DNA from: Imbricaverruca yamaguchii
Taxonomy: Eukaryota > Arthropoda > Thecostraca > Neoverrucidae
Assembly: GCA_034440575.1 (NCBI GenBank)
Contig: JAOTOL010001365.1
Coordinates: 248,001-312,000 of the forward strand
Direction: 5' to 3'
DNA length: 64,000 nucleotides
The notes beneath the pieces are model-generated. The model was not told the origin of the DNA. It saw only the letters and a list, made by a program, of their open reading frames with translations, and did not search any database. Of the stretch, positions 35,721-46,849 are shown piece by piece. Numbering within the stretch: the first letter of the stretch is position 1; every line of letters starts with the position of its first letter. A program made the translations under genes and the position numbers.

Positions 35721-37377
35721 TCCGATATCCCATTAACTAATGTCACGGATGAATCATCGCACGGTGAGGTCGCTGCTCGCAGAAACGTTCTGTTTTCAGA
35801 TCGCTTTTGGCTGTTGTTTGAGTGAGGCGAACGACAGCCGGCCGACTCTCAGAAGGTTATCGGGTCCGTTTTATGGCCTCAATTGCTGTGTGAAGTTGCC
35901 TTATCGGTCGATTCTGTGTCGGTATTGTTGGCACCGCGGATCATCCGTGGGTTGTGTGGCGCCGACCCGGCAGGGGGTCGGCATCCGGTCTACACCGCAC
36001 GTGTGACTGGCTGGTCCCGCTACTGCGACCGAGACGATCGTCCGCGACCCAGCGGCACGGAGACAGCCTCTGAGGATGCCGACAGGCACTCACGACGGCC
36101 TGACCTCGGACATTCATACCGCCGGCGGCTCTGTGAACAGTGACCCCGACGGCGGCCGGCAGCTGTGTGACCTATGATCTGACGCCGCCGGTGGCGGTGT
36201 GACCTGTGACCTCGACACTGCCGGCGCCGGCGTGGCTTGTGACCTCTGGCGGCCGGCGGCGGTGTGACCTGTGACCCTGGCGCGAGACGGCGGCCGCACC
36301 TGGGAGAGGCGACGCCGCCGGCACGGCCGCGTGCATGCCAGCCAGCCATTCGCCGGGACCGGGTAATTATGAAATTATGGGGTACGGCCTTCTTTCTCTC
36401 GCGTCCGGCGTCAATCCAGACCATTTTATAGCGTTTTAAATTAGCGCCATGAGCAGACTGGCCGGCCGGGTTCAATGTCGCGACTCGGCCGCCGGGCAGT
36501 GAGCCCAGCACAAAGACGGTGGCCGCGCCGTTTGCACGCTCGGTGCAAGCGCGTGTTTTGTCGGCCGGCGCGGTCGGGCGTTTCGCCTCGCTCCGCCGGA
36601 GAGCCGGTTCGCGGCTCGAGCGGCGCCGACCGTCTCGTAAAGCCGGACAAAGCGTCGGCGTCTCGGCGGCTCGGCGAACAATGGCGCCGGCCGGCCACGG
36701 CTGCAACGTAAAATTCCCCGGCGCGCCGTAATTGCACACCTCCGGAGATGCACGCTCGGCGGCTGCGCCGTAACGACCGCCGGCCGGGCCGTGCCGTGTG
36801 ATTAGGCCGACGCTGCGCCGCGCCGCCTGGCGGCTCCGTCGTCAATTAACGCCGCCCCGCCGGCGAGCATTACAAGTCATGTCTAATCACCGTTTCTGGT
36901 GTTCAGATCTTGTCGCGGTCGGCCGGCGATCGTGTCGGCGGCGTGTCGGCGGCGCGCGCCGATCGGTCCGACACCCGTGTGGCCCACTGCGTGCCGCCCC
37001 GCCCCCCGCTCGTGCACCGCCGGCACGCATCCGTACGCCGTGACGTCATCGGTGACGGTGTGTGACGCGTCTTCGTGGCGAGCCGAGCGGGCTGTGCCTG
37101 CGCGCCGGCCCGCCAGCCGCCGCCCGGCTAATTACCGATATAAAAAGGGTCACACAATAGAAATGGCTGAAATTTTACCGCTCAAAAAGCCGGTCCGGTC
37201 CGGCCACGTCAATGCCGCCGCCGGGTGCGCCGGCATACGCCGAATACTGATGCCGAGCGGAGGTTTTTGTCGGCGCGGCCGTTCCCGCCGGAAGGTCGGC
37301 CGTCGTCGGACGACTGGCACGCTGACTGCGTCCACCGGCCTGGACGGAGCGGAGCGGGGCATATGACGGACCGGTGT
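35721..37377. other. Intron sequence, CpG-rich, unassigned
   Basis: Apart from the degenerate repeat at 36140-36285, this is unique GC-rich sequence with many CGGCCGG and TAATTA words. Nothing coding is recognised. Confidence 0.45.
36140..36285. repeat. Degenerate repeat, TGTGACCT word
   Basis: About six loosely spaced copies of GGCGGTGTGACCTGTGACC-like sequence. Confidence 0.6.
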
Positions 37378-37790
37378 CAGCCGAGCCGAGCTGAGGTCAG
37401 CCAGACCCAACCGAACTCAGCTGAGAGCCCGACCCAGCCGAGCCGAGCTGAGGTCAAGCCCTACTCAGCCAAGCCGACCTGAGGTCAGCCCGACCCAACC
37501 AAGCCGAGCTGAGGTCAGCCCGACCCAACCGAGCCGAGCTGGGGTCAGCCCTACCCAACCGAGCCGAGCTGAGGTCAGCCCTACCCAACCGAACCGAGCT
37601 GAGGTCAGCCCGACCCAACCGAGCCGAGCTAAGGTCAGCCCGACCCAACCGAGCCGAGTCCAGTCCAGCTCGATATGCCGAGCTGGGTCCAGTCTAGCTA
37701 GGTCTGTCGAGCTGTTTCCACCCAGCTCGAAATACCGAGCTGGGTCCAGTCCAGCTCGATATGCCGAGCTGGAGCCGGGGCCCAGACCTG
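37378..37790. repeat. Minisatellite, 30-bp unit plus related tail
   Basis: About ten copies of GAGCCGAGCTGAGGTCAGCC plus CTACCCAACC, then (from about 37660) a different pattern of GATATGCCGAGCTGGGTCCA and CCAGCTC. Confidence 0.92.
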
Positions 37791-38177
37791 AGCCGGGGCC
37801 CAGACTGTGGTGCAGGTGTGCGCGTTGGTGCAGCTGTGCGCGGTGGCTGCCGTCGTGCCGACGTCAGACGTCAGAGCCGCCGCTGCCGCAGATGACCGAT
37901 GCCAGTCGACAACAATGTGCTGGTGTCGGACAGCAGAGCGGCCTGCTGAAGTGCCGTGCCGACCGCCGCCGTAATAGTGGGGAACTGGGGGAGACGGCCG
38001 GTTGCACGTTCGCTCTCGTGGTCGTACGTTCTCTGTCTGTGACTCGCTCAGTGGGATTTCGGCCCTACTGTACATGAGAGAATGGTGTCGCTGCACGCAC
38101 CACGCGACTGCGGGAGTCGGTGTGGATCACCGAGACAGGAGGAACTCTGAGCCGCTGCCAGGGCCGTCGCGGCATAA

Positions 38178-38622
38178 CGCTCGCGCTGTTGGTGCACACT
38201 CGCGCTGTTGGTGCACCCTCGCACTGTTGGTCACATTCGCGCTGTTGGTGCACTATCGCGCTGTTGGTGCACACTCGCGCTGTTGGTGCACACTCGCGCT
38301 GTTGGTGTACACTCGCGCTGTTGGTGCACACTCGCGCTGTTGGTGTACACTCACGCTGTTGGTGCACCCTCGCGCTGTTGGTGCACATTCGCGCTGTTGG
38401 TGCACTCTCGCGCTGTTGGTGCACCCTCGCGCTGTTGGTGCACTCTCGCGGTGTTGGTGCACCCTCGCGCTGTTGGTGCACACTCGCGCTGTTGGTGCAC
38501 ACTCGCGCTGTTGGTGTACACTCACGCTGTTGGTGCACATTCGTGCTGCTGGTGCACTCTCGCGGTGTTGGTGCACACTCGCGCTGTTGGTGCACATTCG
38601 CGCTATTGGTGCACGCTCGCGT
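38178..38622. repeat. Minisatellite, 19-bp unit
   Basis: About 23 copies of GCTGTTGGTGCACACTCGC. Lies in p75-like intron 2, about 600 bp before the death-domain exon. Confidence 0.95.
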
Positions 38623-39246
38623 ACTCTCGTGCTCGTCCTTTGTCTGCGGTGAAGCGAAACTGTTGGTTGAATCGATTGTCTGGCAAGGGCGAGTACAGGG
38701 AGGACGATGATATTACAGGGTCATCCGCTCCGGTGCACCCTCATCCATCCCACCCTTCCCTGGGGTGACTCTGCAGGCTTTCCTGTAGAACGCTCGAGTG
38801 CACCCCTTGCCCCCTCCCCAGCTGGACAGATTACATATTCTCAAAGTCCGAGGTGCCTCTTCAGACAAGTGCCCCTCCCCATCAAAATTCCTCAATCCTC
38901 CCCTGCTGGATTCAGGAATCTTTTGATCTTTCATTGCGGTTCGACCTGGGCATTCCATTTCGGTTCGCACTCTTCATGTCAATGGTGATTCCACTAGACT
39001 GGTGCACGAAGTCTTTTCGGACATAGTTCCACCCTGTCGTGCGATACGATTTGAGATAAATAATGACGAGAGTGGAAGAGCTGGTCCTCTTCCTCCTTCC
39101 CCCACCACCGGTCCCAAATGTTACTATTGTCGACTATTTCACCTGGCTCCCGCCCTCATGACCCGGCATATTACTACCGCTGAACACATTTCACCCCACC
39201 GAATAACTATCATCTCTCGTTCTAACAGAAGTGTGTCCTGTTTCAG

Positions 39247-39357
39247 TTCCGCTCAGGAAGCGGCTCGCCGAGATGGCGGCCAACGAGCGGCGCGAGATCG
39301 AGACCCAGCTGTGCAACCACCCGACCAGCAACTGGAGCGCCCTCGCCATCGTGCTCG
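39247..39357 (+). CDS. p75NTR-like exon: N-terminal half of death domain
   Basis: A 111-bp exon, phase 1 at both ends. The acceptor is a clean polypyrimidine tract plus AG (GTCCTGTTTCAG, ending 39246); the donor is CTCG|GTAACT. The junction with the preceding exon (G+TT) makes Val, reading ...EPLFS-V-PLRKRLAEMAANERRE, which resembles the vertebrate p75NTR entry into the death domain (LYSSLPPAKREEVEKLL as recalled). The exon then covers helices 1 and 2, including the hallmark NWSALAIVL (compare TWRHLAGEL). An internal ATG at 39273 has a good Kozak context, but it is not needed because the frame is open from the acceptor. Confidence 0.85.
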
Positions 39358-40722
39358 GTAACTGCCGCACCAGTGCACTCCCAGTGGTGTCGGCCCAGCG
39401 CCAATCCATCTCCATTGCGAACGGGCCTGCAGGTGGACAGACCTATACTTTCGAGGCGGAAATCATCAAATTGAGTAGTTACACCGACGCCAGTCTTCGA
39501 CTGCTTTACTGGCTAATGCCACTGCAGGTGGCTATACCAGTCATGCGGTTTGCTTCTAGCAGTAGCCGAGGACGCACGTCCTGGGCTTGCTCGAGGCGTT
39601 CTGGTAACTGCAGCGCTATAATTGGCAAAGTTGGTTATTCTGGGAGCAGGCACATCAAGTTACATGCAATGGTATTTTAGAGTCATCAAATTATTACAAA
39701 TTACAACACCGGCACTTAAATACCAGATCACTGTCATGGTTTGTACCGGTGCCAAGATGTAATGCGAGTTTATTCGGAGTTTGGACCATTGCCCTGAGAA
39801 TTCATTCCGCATAGACGTGGGAGCGGGTGCGGTGAGTGTCGTCACATCCCCTCCTGATTTTGACTTTGTTAAATATTGAACATGGAAGTGTATTTGCAGA
39901 CTCTCCCCCCCACACACACACACGTCCCCTTTGAGCTACTTCTACGAAGATGCATTTGAAGGGCCCGCAAGGAAAGACCGTCTTTAGCGCCGGAAAGTTC
40001 GCTTGTTGTTCCGGGCGTACAGCTGCTGACTGCGGTGGAGAAGTGATCCGGCGGGGCACTGTTGGTGTCCGGCCACCCTGCCATACTGTCCGGTCGCGGC
40101 CGGTACGTCCTTCTGGCGTCGACACCCGTCCCAACACAGCGTCCAGCCGTCGGCCGCTCCTCGCCGCCGTCTCGGGAACTGGTTGTGGACGACGACGCCG
40201 CCGGCCGCGGACAGCCTCCGAGGCTGGCTGGCTGACGAGACGTTGATGGATTTATGGCCGCTCCGAGTTGGCCGGGTCGGCTTCAGCCGGTGCGGGCCGC
40301 GCCTGGTCGGCTCGGCGCAGCGGACGCGACCGAGCCCGGGGTGGACACGCACCGCACACACTAGACAGAGGACACACTGGACAGCAGACACACTGGACAG
40401 CGGTCACACCGGACAGCGAACCTTCCCCGCTACGATCACTGCTCGGTAGCCAGCTGCGGTTTGTGTCAACCGTCCTTAGTCATCAGCCGGCACATTTGCG
40501 CCCATGTGTATGCCTGTTTATTTGTGTATTGTCCATAATCTCCAGCAATATATTCTGCACACAACTAGTCTGTACACACAACTAGTCTGGACACAGACTA
40601 GTTGGCAGCCGGACCATTTATGGATCGGCTCAGCGTTTATGCACGTGTGGCGTGGGCACCGACAACCCCGCTCTCTGGTGTGCACCGCCCACATACGCCC
40701 TGATCCAATGTACAACTTCCAG

Positions 40723-40940
40723 GCTATTCCAAGCAGCAGACGAGGCAAATCCAGGATATGGCCGCTCAGAAGAAAACCAATCCGGCCAGACTGCTGATCT
40801 CCGATTGGTCGAAGCGCGGCGACGCCACGGTGACGTCATTTGTGCACGCGCTGACGGCGGTCGGCCGGCGAGACCTGGTCGGGCTGGTGTCGCCGAAGCC
40901 CTATCGCCTGACCGTCGCCAACGTGGACAACTTCGTCTGA
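40723..40940 (+). CDS. p75NTR-like terminal exon: C-terminal half of death domain and stop
   Basis: A 218-bp last coding exon. The acceptor is TACAACTTCCAG ending 40722; the G+GC junction makes the Gly of LGY, the same tripeptide as in vertebrate p75NTR. It encodes death-domain helices 3-6, with P-A-R-LL-I-S-DW (compare P-V-R-ALL-A-S-W) and the pattern ATV ... ALTAVGRRDLVGLV (compare ATL ... ALRRIQRADLVESL). A tail of about 16 residues ends VDNFV, then TGA. The hydrophobic C-terminal Val could be a PDZ-type ligand, as proposed for vertebrate p75NTR; that is inference. I see no convincing polyadenylation signal close by; the first AATAAA noted is at 42240, too far to assign. Confidence 0.87.
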
Positions 40941-42194
40941 TCGGCGCGTCGCCGCCAGCCCGTTGTTATTGATCTCGCGTACTAGTGTGTGTTGTGTCGA
41001 GGCGGCCGTCCAGCAGGCGAATCTGCGGCACGTCGCGCACGCCCCCTGTTGAAACGTGTGCAGCACGCCGCACGCTCAACCGGACAACTGCCGGCTGGCT
41101 CGGCGTGCACGCTGAACGGCCGCACGGCGCCCACCGACGCGAGTGTGGCGTACGTCACAGCTGCGCCGGCCAGGCCTTCGCGGCCGCCCGCACGCCACTG
41201 CATACCGAGGCAAACGCGGCGTGTCCTTACTGCTGCACTTCGCATGCAGCGATACGTACCCACAAGCTCGCGGTCGCCCGCAAGCGTGTGTGCTTGGTGC
41301 TTCGCACATGCAATCCCAACTCATTGAGCGCGTTCACGCACGCTCGCAGTCGCATGCATGTGTTTCCCGTAGCACGCCGTGCAGTCTTGCATTGCCCGCG
41401 CCAAGGTCACAACCAGTATGCGCGTGTTGTCGCTGTCGACCCGAGCACACACACCCTTTCTCCAGTATTCCGCCGTTTGCGCACCCCTGTATCCTGACTA
41501 GAACGGCCAAAGACTAGTGTGTAAGACTCTAGGAACTCGGCGCCGATATCTCCGCTGCGCGGCTGGCGTGTGGGCTGTGCGTTCGCCGCCGCTGCGGTGG
41601 CCGACGAGATCTGACGTATGCGCCGATACTGATACTGTGATACGAATGATGCGACCCGTTGTGACATGTGATTGTGTGTCCGCGTGCATGGTGTCACGGA
41701 TGTGGGTGTTCGCGCTCGGCGCTGTACATAACCTGCCGGGCGGCGATAGGTTCGCTGTTACGCAATTGCGTCACGCTCATATGTTTACCTTCGACATGCG
41801 ATCTGAAATACAGCGCGTTACAGCCGCCACGTGAGCTTCGGTGTGATGTCAGTCGTTCCGGCTGTGACCAAGATGAGTGCCAGTCCGCTGACGCAAGGGT
41901 GAATGCAGGGGCACTGGGGCCATGTGCATCACCCTCTCATGAAACGGCGGCGATCCTCTGACTGAGAAGAGGAGCCTCTGTAAGAAGGCTCGAGTCCATC
42001 CCCGCTCCGTTCAACGTATTTTCAGTTTAAAAAAACTCAGAGGGATAGGCAGTCCCTTCTGGGAGTAAAAGGTGTATCGTTTCAGCCGACGTCGCTCCTC
42101 CAGGGGCAGTCATAGTGGCATCCCTTCCAGGAATTCAGGAATTGCCATCCGACACCAGACATATGGGAACCATCCGCAATCGACTTGTGGCTGT

Positions 42195-42330
42195 TACGGT
42201 TCCACGTCAGTGGTATAAAATAGGCCGGTAGTACTACGTAATAAATACATTCGGTGCATTCGTAAACAAGTGTAGTGTAGTCGTGTGCGAAGTAAAGCTG
42301 GCTGTGAGTCCGGATCCTCCCACAAGTGAC
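42195..42330 (+). promoter_or_regulatory. TATA box with nearby AATAAA, LTR-like
   Basis: GGTATAAAATAGG (42212-42224) and AATAAA (42240-42245) lie close together after TGTTACGG, an arrangement seen in LTR retrotransposon LTRs. No partner LTR, primer-binding site or gag/pol was found, so this is only a suggestion. Confidence 0.25.
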
Positions 42331-42847
42331 GCTTCAGGTCGGGACCGAACAGTGGTGCAGTAAGCCGGAGGACGTTAAGCGGCAGGTCGTTGTACCGTCG
42401 CGCCGCGCGCTAACAAAATCGTCTTCCGATTTCAATTCGTGACCGGGGGACATATAGGTCGCCGTCCGCTTCGTGGTCCAGTCACGAGCCCCAGCCACCA
42501 GTGATAATCTGTTGGCCAGAGTCACAGGTTCACATGCCCGTGTTGCCGCTCTTTGTGCACCAGGCAAAGCGTGTGGTGCGACAATAGATCCCCCGAACAC
42601 AGCCAGCCCAGCTCATCTATCAAATCATACACATTGGCGAGTTTTGCAACCGGAAATAAGCTTTCCTGCCTAGTCGATCAACTATTTTCAGTCGAGATAT
42701 ATGTTTATTAGTTCCGTTTCCGTACACCGAAGTACATGCAGTATCGGGTTTACCAGAGTGTTGGCCAGGGCAGAGATGACGGCGAGTGGTATTTAGCCTT
42801 TTGTATGTGACAGACCACTCTTTTACCTTCAAGTGTCGACAAGTTTA

Positions 42848-42878
42848 CCGTTTCGACACTCTTCAAGTGTCGAAACGG
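42848..42878. repeat. Perfect 13-bp inverted repeat
   Basis: Arms CCGTTTCGACACT and AGTGTCGAAACGG are separated by CTTCA. A half-copy (CTTCAAGTGTCGACAAG) lies immediately upstream at 42828-42843. Confidence 0.8.
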
Positions 42879-42920
42879 CGTCTAGTGATGATGGACACAT
42901 GAGAGTCCCAGCTGAGAGCT

Positions 42921-43012
42921 ACCGAATGTAAGGCCAATATTTTTGGCTTTGCCGAATGTAAGACCAATATTTTTTATTTTACCGAATGCAAGGCCAATAT
43001 TTTTGGCTTCCA
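42921..43012. repeat. Three direct repeats of about 30 bp
   Basis: ACCGAATGTAAGGCCAATAT followed by TTTTGGCTT, three times with small changes; AT-rich. Confidence 0.85.
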
Positions 43013-43029
43013 AGACGGATAGGCAATTG

Positions 43030-44120
43030 TGATAGTACAATTTTACTGATAATTTGTCTGCGTGACGAAGACTGCTAGCTGCCCAGTAGCTTCAGCTGAG
43101 TCTTTGCTGCATGTACTTTGAGACAGTTCACCAGAACCAATATGGCATGAGAGGCCAGTGCTTGCTCCATCCGAGTGACAACGTTTCGGACTTTCGATTT
43201 TTACCGCTGATCAGGACTTAAGTATCGTCCGCGTATGGGACTACCGCTGTGCCTTCTGCGAACAGACTGATGCAGTTCGAGAAGCAGTTGGAGCATGGAG
43301 CCGAAAGTTTATCCTTGAAAAGCTCCGGTGCTATTGCTCAGTGAAACTGACTTTATTGCTCCCCAGATTGTCGGTAAGACTGACAACCTAGTGTGAGTGA
43401 GTGTGATTATGGAGGTGAACTGAAAACCAGGAAATGTCGATACCGTGCAGATTTAACTTTGACAGTACTTTCGGGTGGTTTATCACATCAAAACATTTGC
43501 TCAAGTCCAGCAGACGAAGAAGGAACGGAACGTCTCCCGTACGTCGTTGGCGGAAGGGATTTGATGGGAAATGGAAATCAGGGCAGTTTCCGTCGAGTGA
43601 CGTGAGCGGAATCCGTGATAAGTGGGGTGTAGGAGCTGATTTTTGGACATGCGGTGGAGCTGCTGGTGGACAGCCAGCTTCACATTTTGGCAATGACAAG
43701 AAAAGTAGAAATACGGCACTAGTTTGATTGATTGGTAGGATCACCTGACGTGGATAGTGGGTAGACGAAGGAGTGCTTCCAGGATGCAGGAGTATCGGAT
43801 CGTTATTCCTGCTGGAGGGTAATGCTGAATGTTCACCAAATCTTAAAGGCTGTATCGGAATACATTTTTGGGCGAGCGGGCGTAAAACGATCTCCCGCGA
43901 CCTAGTAATAACGGGTTAATAGCGAACCGCACTGTCCGATTCAAATCACGATATTTAGCCGGCATGTGGCCGTGCGCCGCTAGCACCGCCCGGCGGCGGC
44001 CTATGAACTCTCCAGTGTCGCTGGACACCACTGGGGTGCTGGCGTTTCGTAGTTGCATGGTTTGGACAAGAGCGTGATTGTCAGACATATTTTTAAGGAA
44101 AATAAGTAGAGACAAAGCCA
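43030..44120 (-). pseudogene. Decayed LINE reverse transcriptase
   Basis: Reading the - strand, fragments in different frames line up as one reverse transcriptase: an N-terminal linker around 43930-44050 (YRDLNRTVRFAI); VHQQLHRMSKNQLLHPTYHG followed by FRSRHSTETAL at 43590-43690 (finger/palm block before the first Asp); LLDLSKCFDVINHPKVLSKL at 43440-43500 in a shifted frame; and the catalytic YADD at 43235-43224, directly followed by Thr and an in-frame TAA. At least one frameshift and several stops make it dead. It resembles jockey/CR1-type elements and is clearly not the same copy as the one at the right edge. Confidence 0.75.
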
Positions 44121-45404
44121 TCCCACTTGAGAGTGGCAGTAGGCGAGCTAAATACGAATACTCCAGTCTCCTACAATATTAAGGAACAAAGCATGTTGAT
44201 CGGTTGGGGGCAGATAGCAGGCACGAACAATAGTGTACAGCGGACGAGAGCGAGGCAGTAGCTTTGTTTCCATACAAATTAACATACGGAGGTTCGCTTT
44301 GCCCTCTGGCTGTCCAGTGGGCCAACACAGAAATTGGGGGCAAAAAGATAGCCATAACCCTCCATAATTTGGACATGTGGTCAGTTGATCCCATGACCCC
44401 CCTCCCCATAATTTGCCGCTCCTGATTGGGGAAAGCAAATGACTTTTTGTGATGACCAAAACGCCTAAAACTTTGTATCTAGTGTGCGCTTAAATGTCCA
44501 ATGGCTAATCTTCGGTCTGATTGGCGGGGCCAAATAAATGATTGAGTGGCCAGTGGCCTCCCATAGAGTATGCAAAACCCCTGTCCACAGATGAAAACCA
44601 AACAGATCATTAACATTATCAACAACCACAGTAATTCTTTTGACAATGGACAATCATGCGCGGTGATTGTGGACGGTGACCGACGCGGACAAAACAATCG
44701 ACGAGGAATGCGCGGGCCGATTCTAAGGCCGAAAGGAGACGCTCGGCACACCATTGCACGTCCGGAATGCACGTGCAATGGTGCACGCGGTAGCGCTGTG
44801 CACAGTCCGGTCGGCATCCATCGTCCGCATTCTGCACCGTAAGCGCAGGTCGAATTAATGATCCCGTGGCACAATGCACGTTAGATGTTGCCGGCTCCGC
44901 ACGCCGCGCGATTCTCGTTGGATTAGCCGCAGCAGCTTGTCCAGCCACCAATCCAGGCCAAATTAACAGCTTGTTTAATTATTGTGCCGGTCCCGTGCTG
45001 AGTTACAGCAACCACTCGCGACAAGCCGACCCGGCCCGTTACGTGACGACCTTAGTGAGTCATTGCGGCAGTCTGGGGTGTGTCCATCACGACAGAGCAT
45101 GTCGAGCACGTGACGATGTGATGGTGAGCACACATGCTCCTCAGGCACAAAATGTGCCTGCACTTGAGCTTTGTCTTCAGTCTGATCTTGATCAGTCAAA
45201 CAGATCGAATCGGACGCCGTGAGAGGGTTGATATGCGAAGCAGTCCGTTTATAAACTCGTGTTCATGAAAAGTTGAGTCAATGGCGAAATTGCAATGGCC
45301 AAAAGTCATACGATGCATCTGGAACCTAATTTGCCGATCGGATACCCAGTACTTTTAACCACCATCTGGTCTAACCATTATCGCCGCTAACTGAGATCCA
45401 GTCA

Positions 45405-45540
45405 TGTGATACTGATCGATGGGTTACTTAAACTTGGCAATGCAATCCGCATATCGGCCTGTTCGGGCTCATGAGATACCGATTGATGGGTCACTTAAAA
45501 CTTGACAATGCAATGCGCAGATCGGTCTGTTCGGGTTCAT
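45405..45540. repeat. Two direct repeats of about 68 bp
   Basis: ATACTGATCGATGGGTTACT ... CGGCCTGTTCGGGCTCAT is repeated as ATACCGATTGATGGGTCACT ... CGGTCTGTTCGGGTTCAT, just upstream of a TATA box. Confidence 0.85.
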
Positions 45541-45550
45541 TGAAATTGGA

Positions 45551-45582
45551 TATAAAAGCAGGGAGCGAAGTTGCCATCAGTC
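45551..45582 (+). promoter_or_regulatory. Candidate TATA/initiator core promoter
   Basis: TATAAAAG at 45551-45558 is followed at arthropod-typical spacing by an initiator TCAGTC with its A at 45579, 28 bp from the first T of TATA. The transcribed sequence has an early ATG (45586) opening only a 23-codon frame. No gene is identified downstream, so it may belong to a transposon or a lost gene. Confidence 0.4.
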
Positions 45583-46849
45583 CAATGGATAGCATGACAT
45601 TCTGTGGAGCGACCTCTCGAGTCATGGACACGTCCGCTGCAACATTGGCATTATGATCACATTAAAAGATGATCTACCCAGGATAAAGCTACTATTTTAA
45701 CTTTAGATTCGGTATGACAATCAGATTCGGGCACTTGAGCAGTTGTAATATAAAGAGAGCCTGAACAAAATCCGAAATGTCCAAAAAGTTTACAATGAGT
45801 CCTGAGCCCAACGAAGGCCAATTCCCGATATGGCAATTGGGAATCCACAGTAACACAATCCAAATTTTACTTGGAATTTTATTTTGATAAAAAAGGAAAA
45901 CAGCAGCAAAGAAATAATACACCCATTACAGAAAGAGGATCGGATAAAAACACCACATCAGGCCCACCATATCAGGGTGCAGTACGCTACACTCACCATA
46001 CCAGCCTCCAGGGCACCTACACCTCACTTGGCTGCAGTAGAAACATACCCGTCTCCAGGGCACCTGCACCTCACCTGTCTTCAGTTTAAACATATCAGGG
46101 CGCAGTACGCTACACTCACCATACCAGCCTGCAGTACACCCAGCGCACTAGACAGTGGTGTGCTGCCATACCACATTGAGAACATGCTTGATCACCATTA
46201 ATAGTGTAATCTCTCTTTTCCAACACTTAAGTGGGAGGAATGGTGATCCCAGACGACCATCCCTTATTACCTATGCAGATACGTGTTTCCTGATTTGGCT
46301 TCTTTCAGCATAGTCTTCCCAATCCGGTTATCACACTTCGCCAGCATTATGATTCCTCTATTAGTGTCATGAAACACTTGGTATCACTTTCCAGTACCAT
46401 GCTGAAATCCATTGTGCACTTACCCTCTGATCCCAGAATATGTTTACCTGTTGATTCGATGGCTGTATCCTTTACACTCGCCATGTGTAATTTGCGTCCT
46501 TCAAGTTAGCCAAACATTGGTCTCAGTGCAGCTGCAACAGGGATGGATACGGGAATTGTGGTAGGGGCGGAGCACTTGACGTGGAGGGGTGTCTTTCTGC
46601 AATGGATGCCTTTTCTACTCTGAGGGGCGTCATCGGCTAAGACGTTGAGCGGGGGAGGGGGACGGATGTACCCGAGCGTCCTGGAGAAGGCACCACACCT
46701 ATATTGGGTGTGGTGGGGGTGGGGGCACATACACCCAGCTTCACCTGGATCCGCCACTAGCTTGCAACACGCCCACGTTGCCAGATGCATCGCATACCGG
46801 CATACCAGCACATCAGCCCACAGTACAGCGAGCAGGCTGCAGTACTCGA

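Larger units (their letters stand above)
18280..40940 (+). other. p75 neurotrophin receptor-like gene, 3' part (four exons)
   Basis: Gene-level entry. Four exons with GT..AG junctions, all phase 1, join without a frame break into 208 residues ending at a TGA at 40938-40940. Order: extracellular stalk, one transmembrane helix split between exons 1 and 2, a basic juxtamembrane region, then a C-terminal death domain. The intracellular part is about 152 residues, close to the roughly 155 I recall for vertebrate p75NTR. Features that favour p75NTR over other death-domain receptors are the Ile-Pro-(Ile/Val)-Tyr-Cys start of the transmembrane helix, the Arg-His-Trp end of the helix, and the death-domain pattern LGY ... 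P.R.LL..W ... AT ... AL ... R.DLV. The family binds neurotrophin-type ligands through cysteine-rich repeats; those exons are not seen here. Introns are 11.7, 8.9 and 1.4 kb and hold most of the window's minisatellites. Homology is by eye from remembered family sequences. Confidence 0.82.
40941..43029. other. Sequence 3' of the p75-like stop codon
   Basis: Should include the 3' UTR, but no polyadenylation signal is convincing before 42240. CpG-rich to about 41900, AT-richer afterwards. The TATA/AATAAA block and the inverted and direct repeats are listed separately. Confidence 0.45.
44121..46849. other. Unassigned, AT-richer
   Basis: Unique sequence with TE character. At 45960-46140 CACCATACCAGCCT and CATATCAGGGYGCAGTACGC words recur two to three times. 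Apart from the separately listed promoter and direct repeats, nothing is recognised. Confidence 0.4.

Noticed and set aside
39273..39275. ATG in good Kozak context as start of a short death-domain adaptor
   Set aside because: The exon has a strong acceptor and is open upstream of the ATG; joining to the transmembrane exons gives a family-consistent protein.
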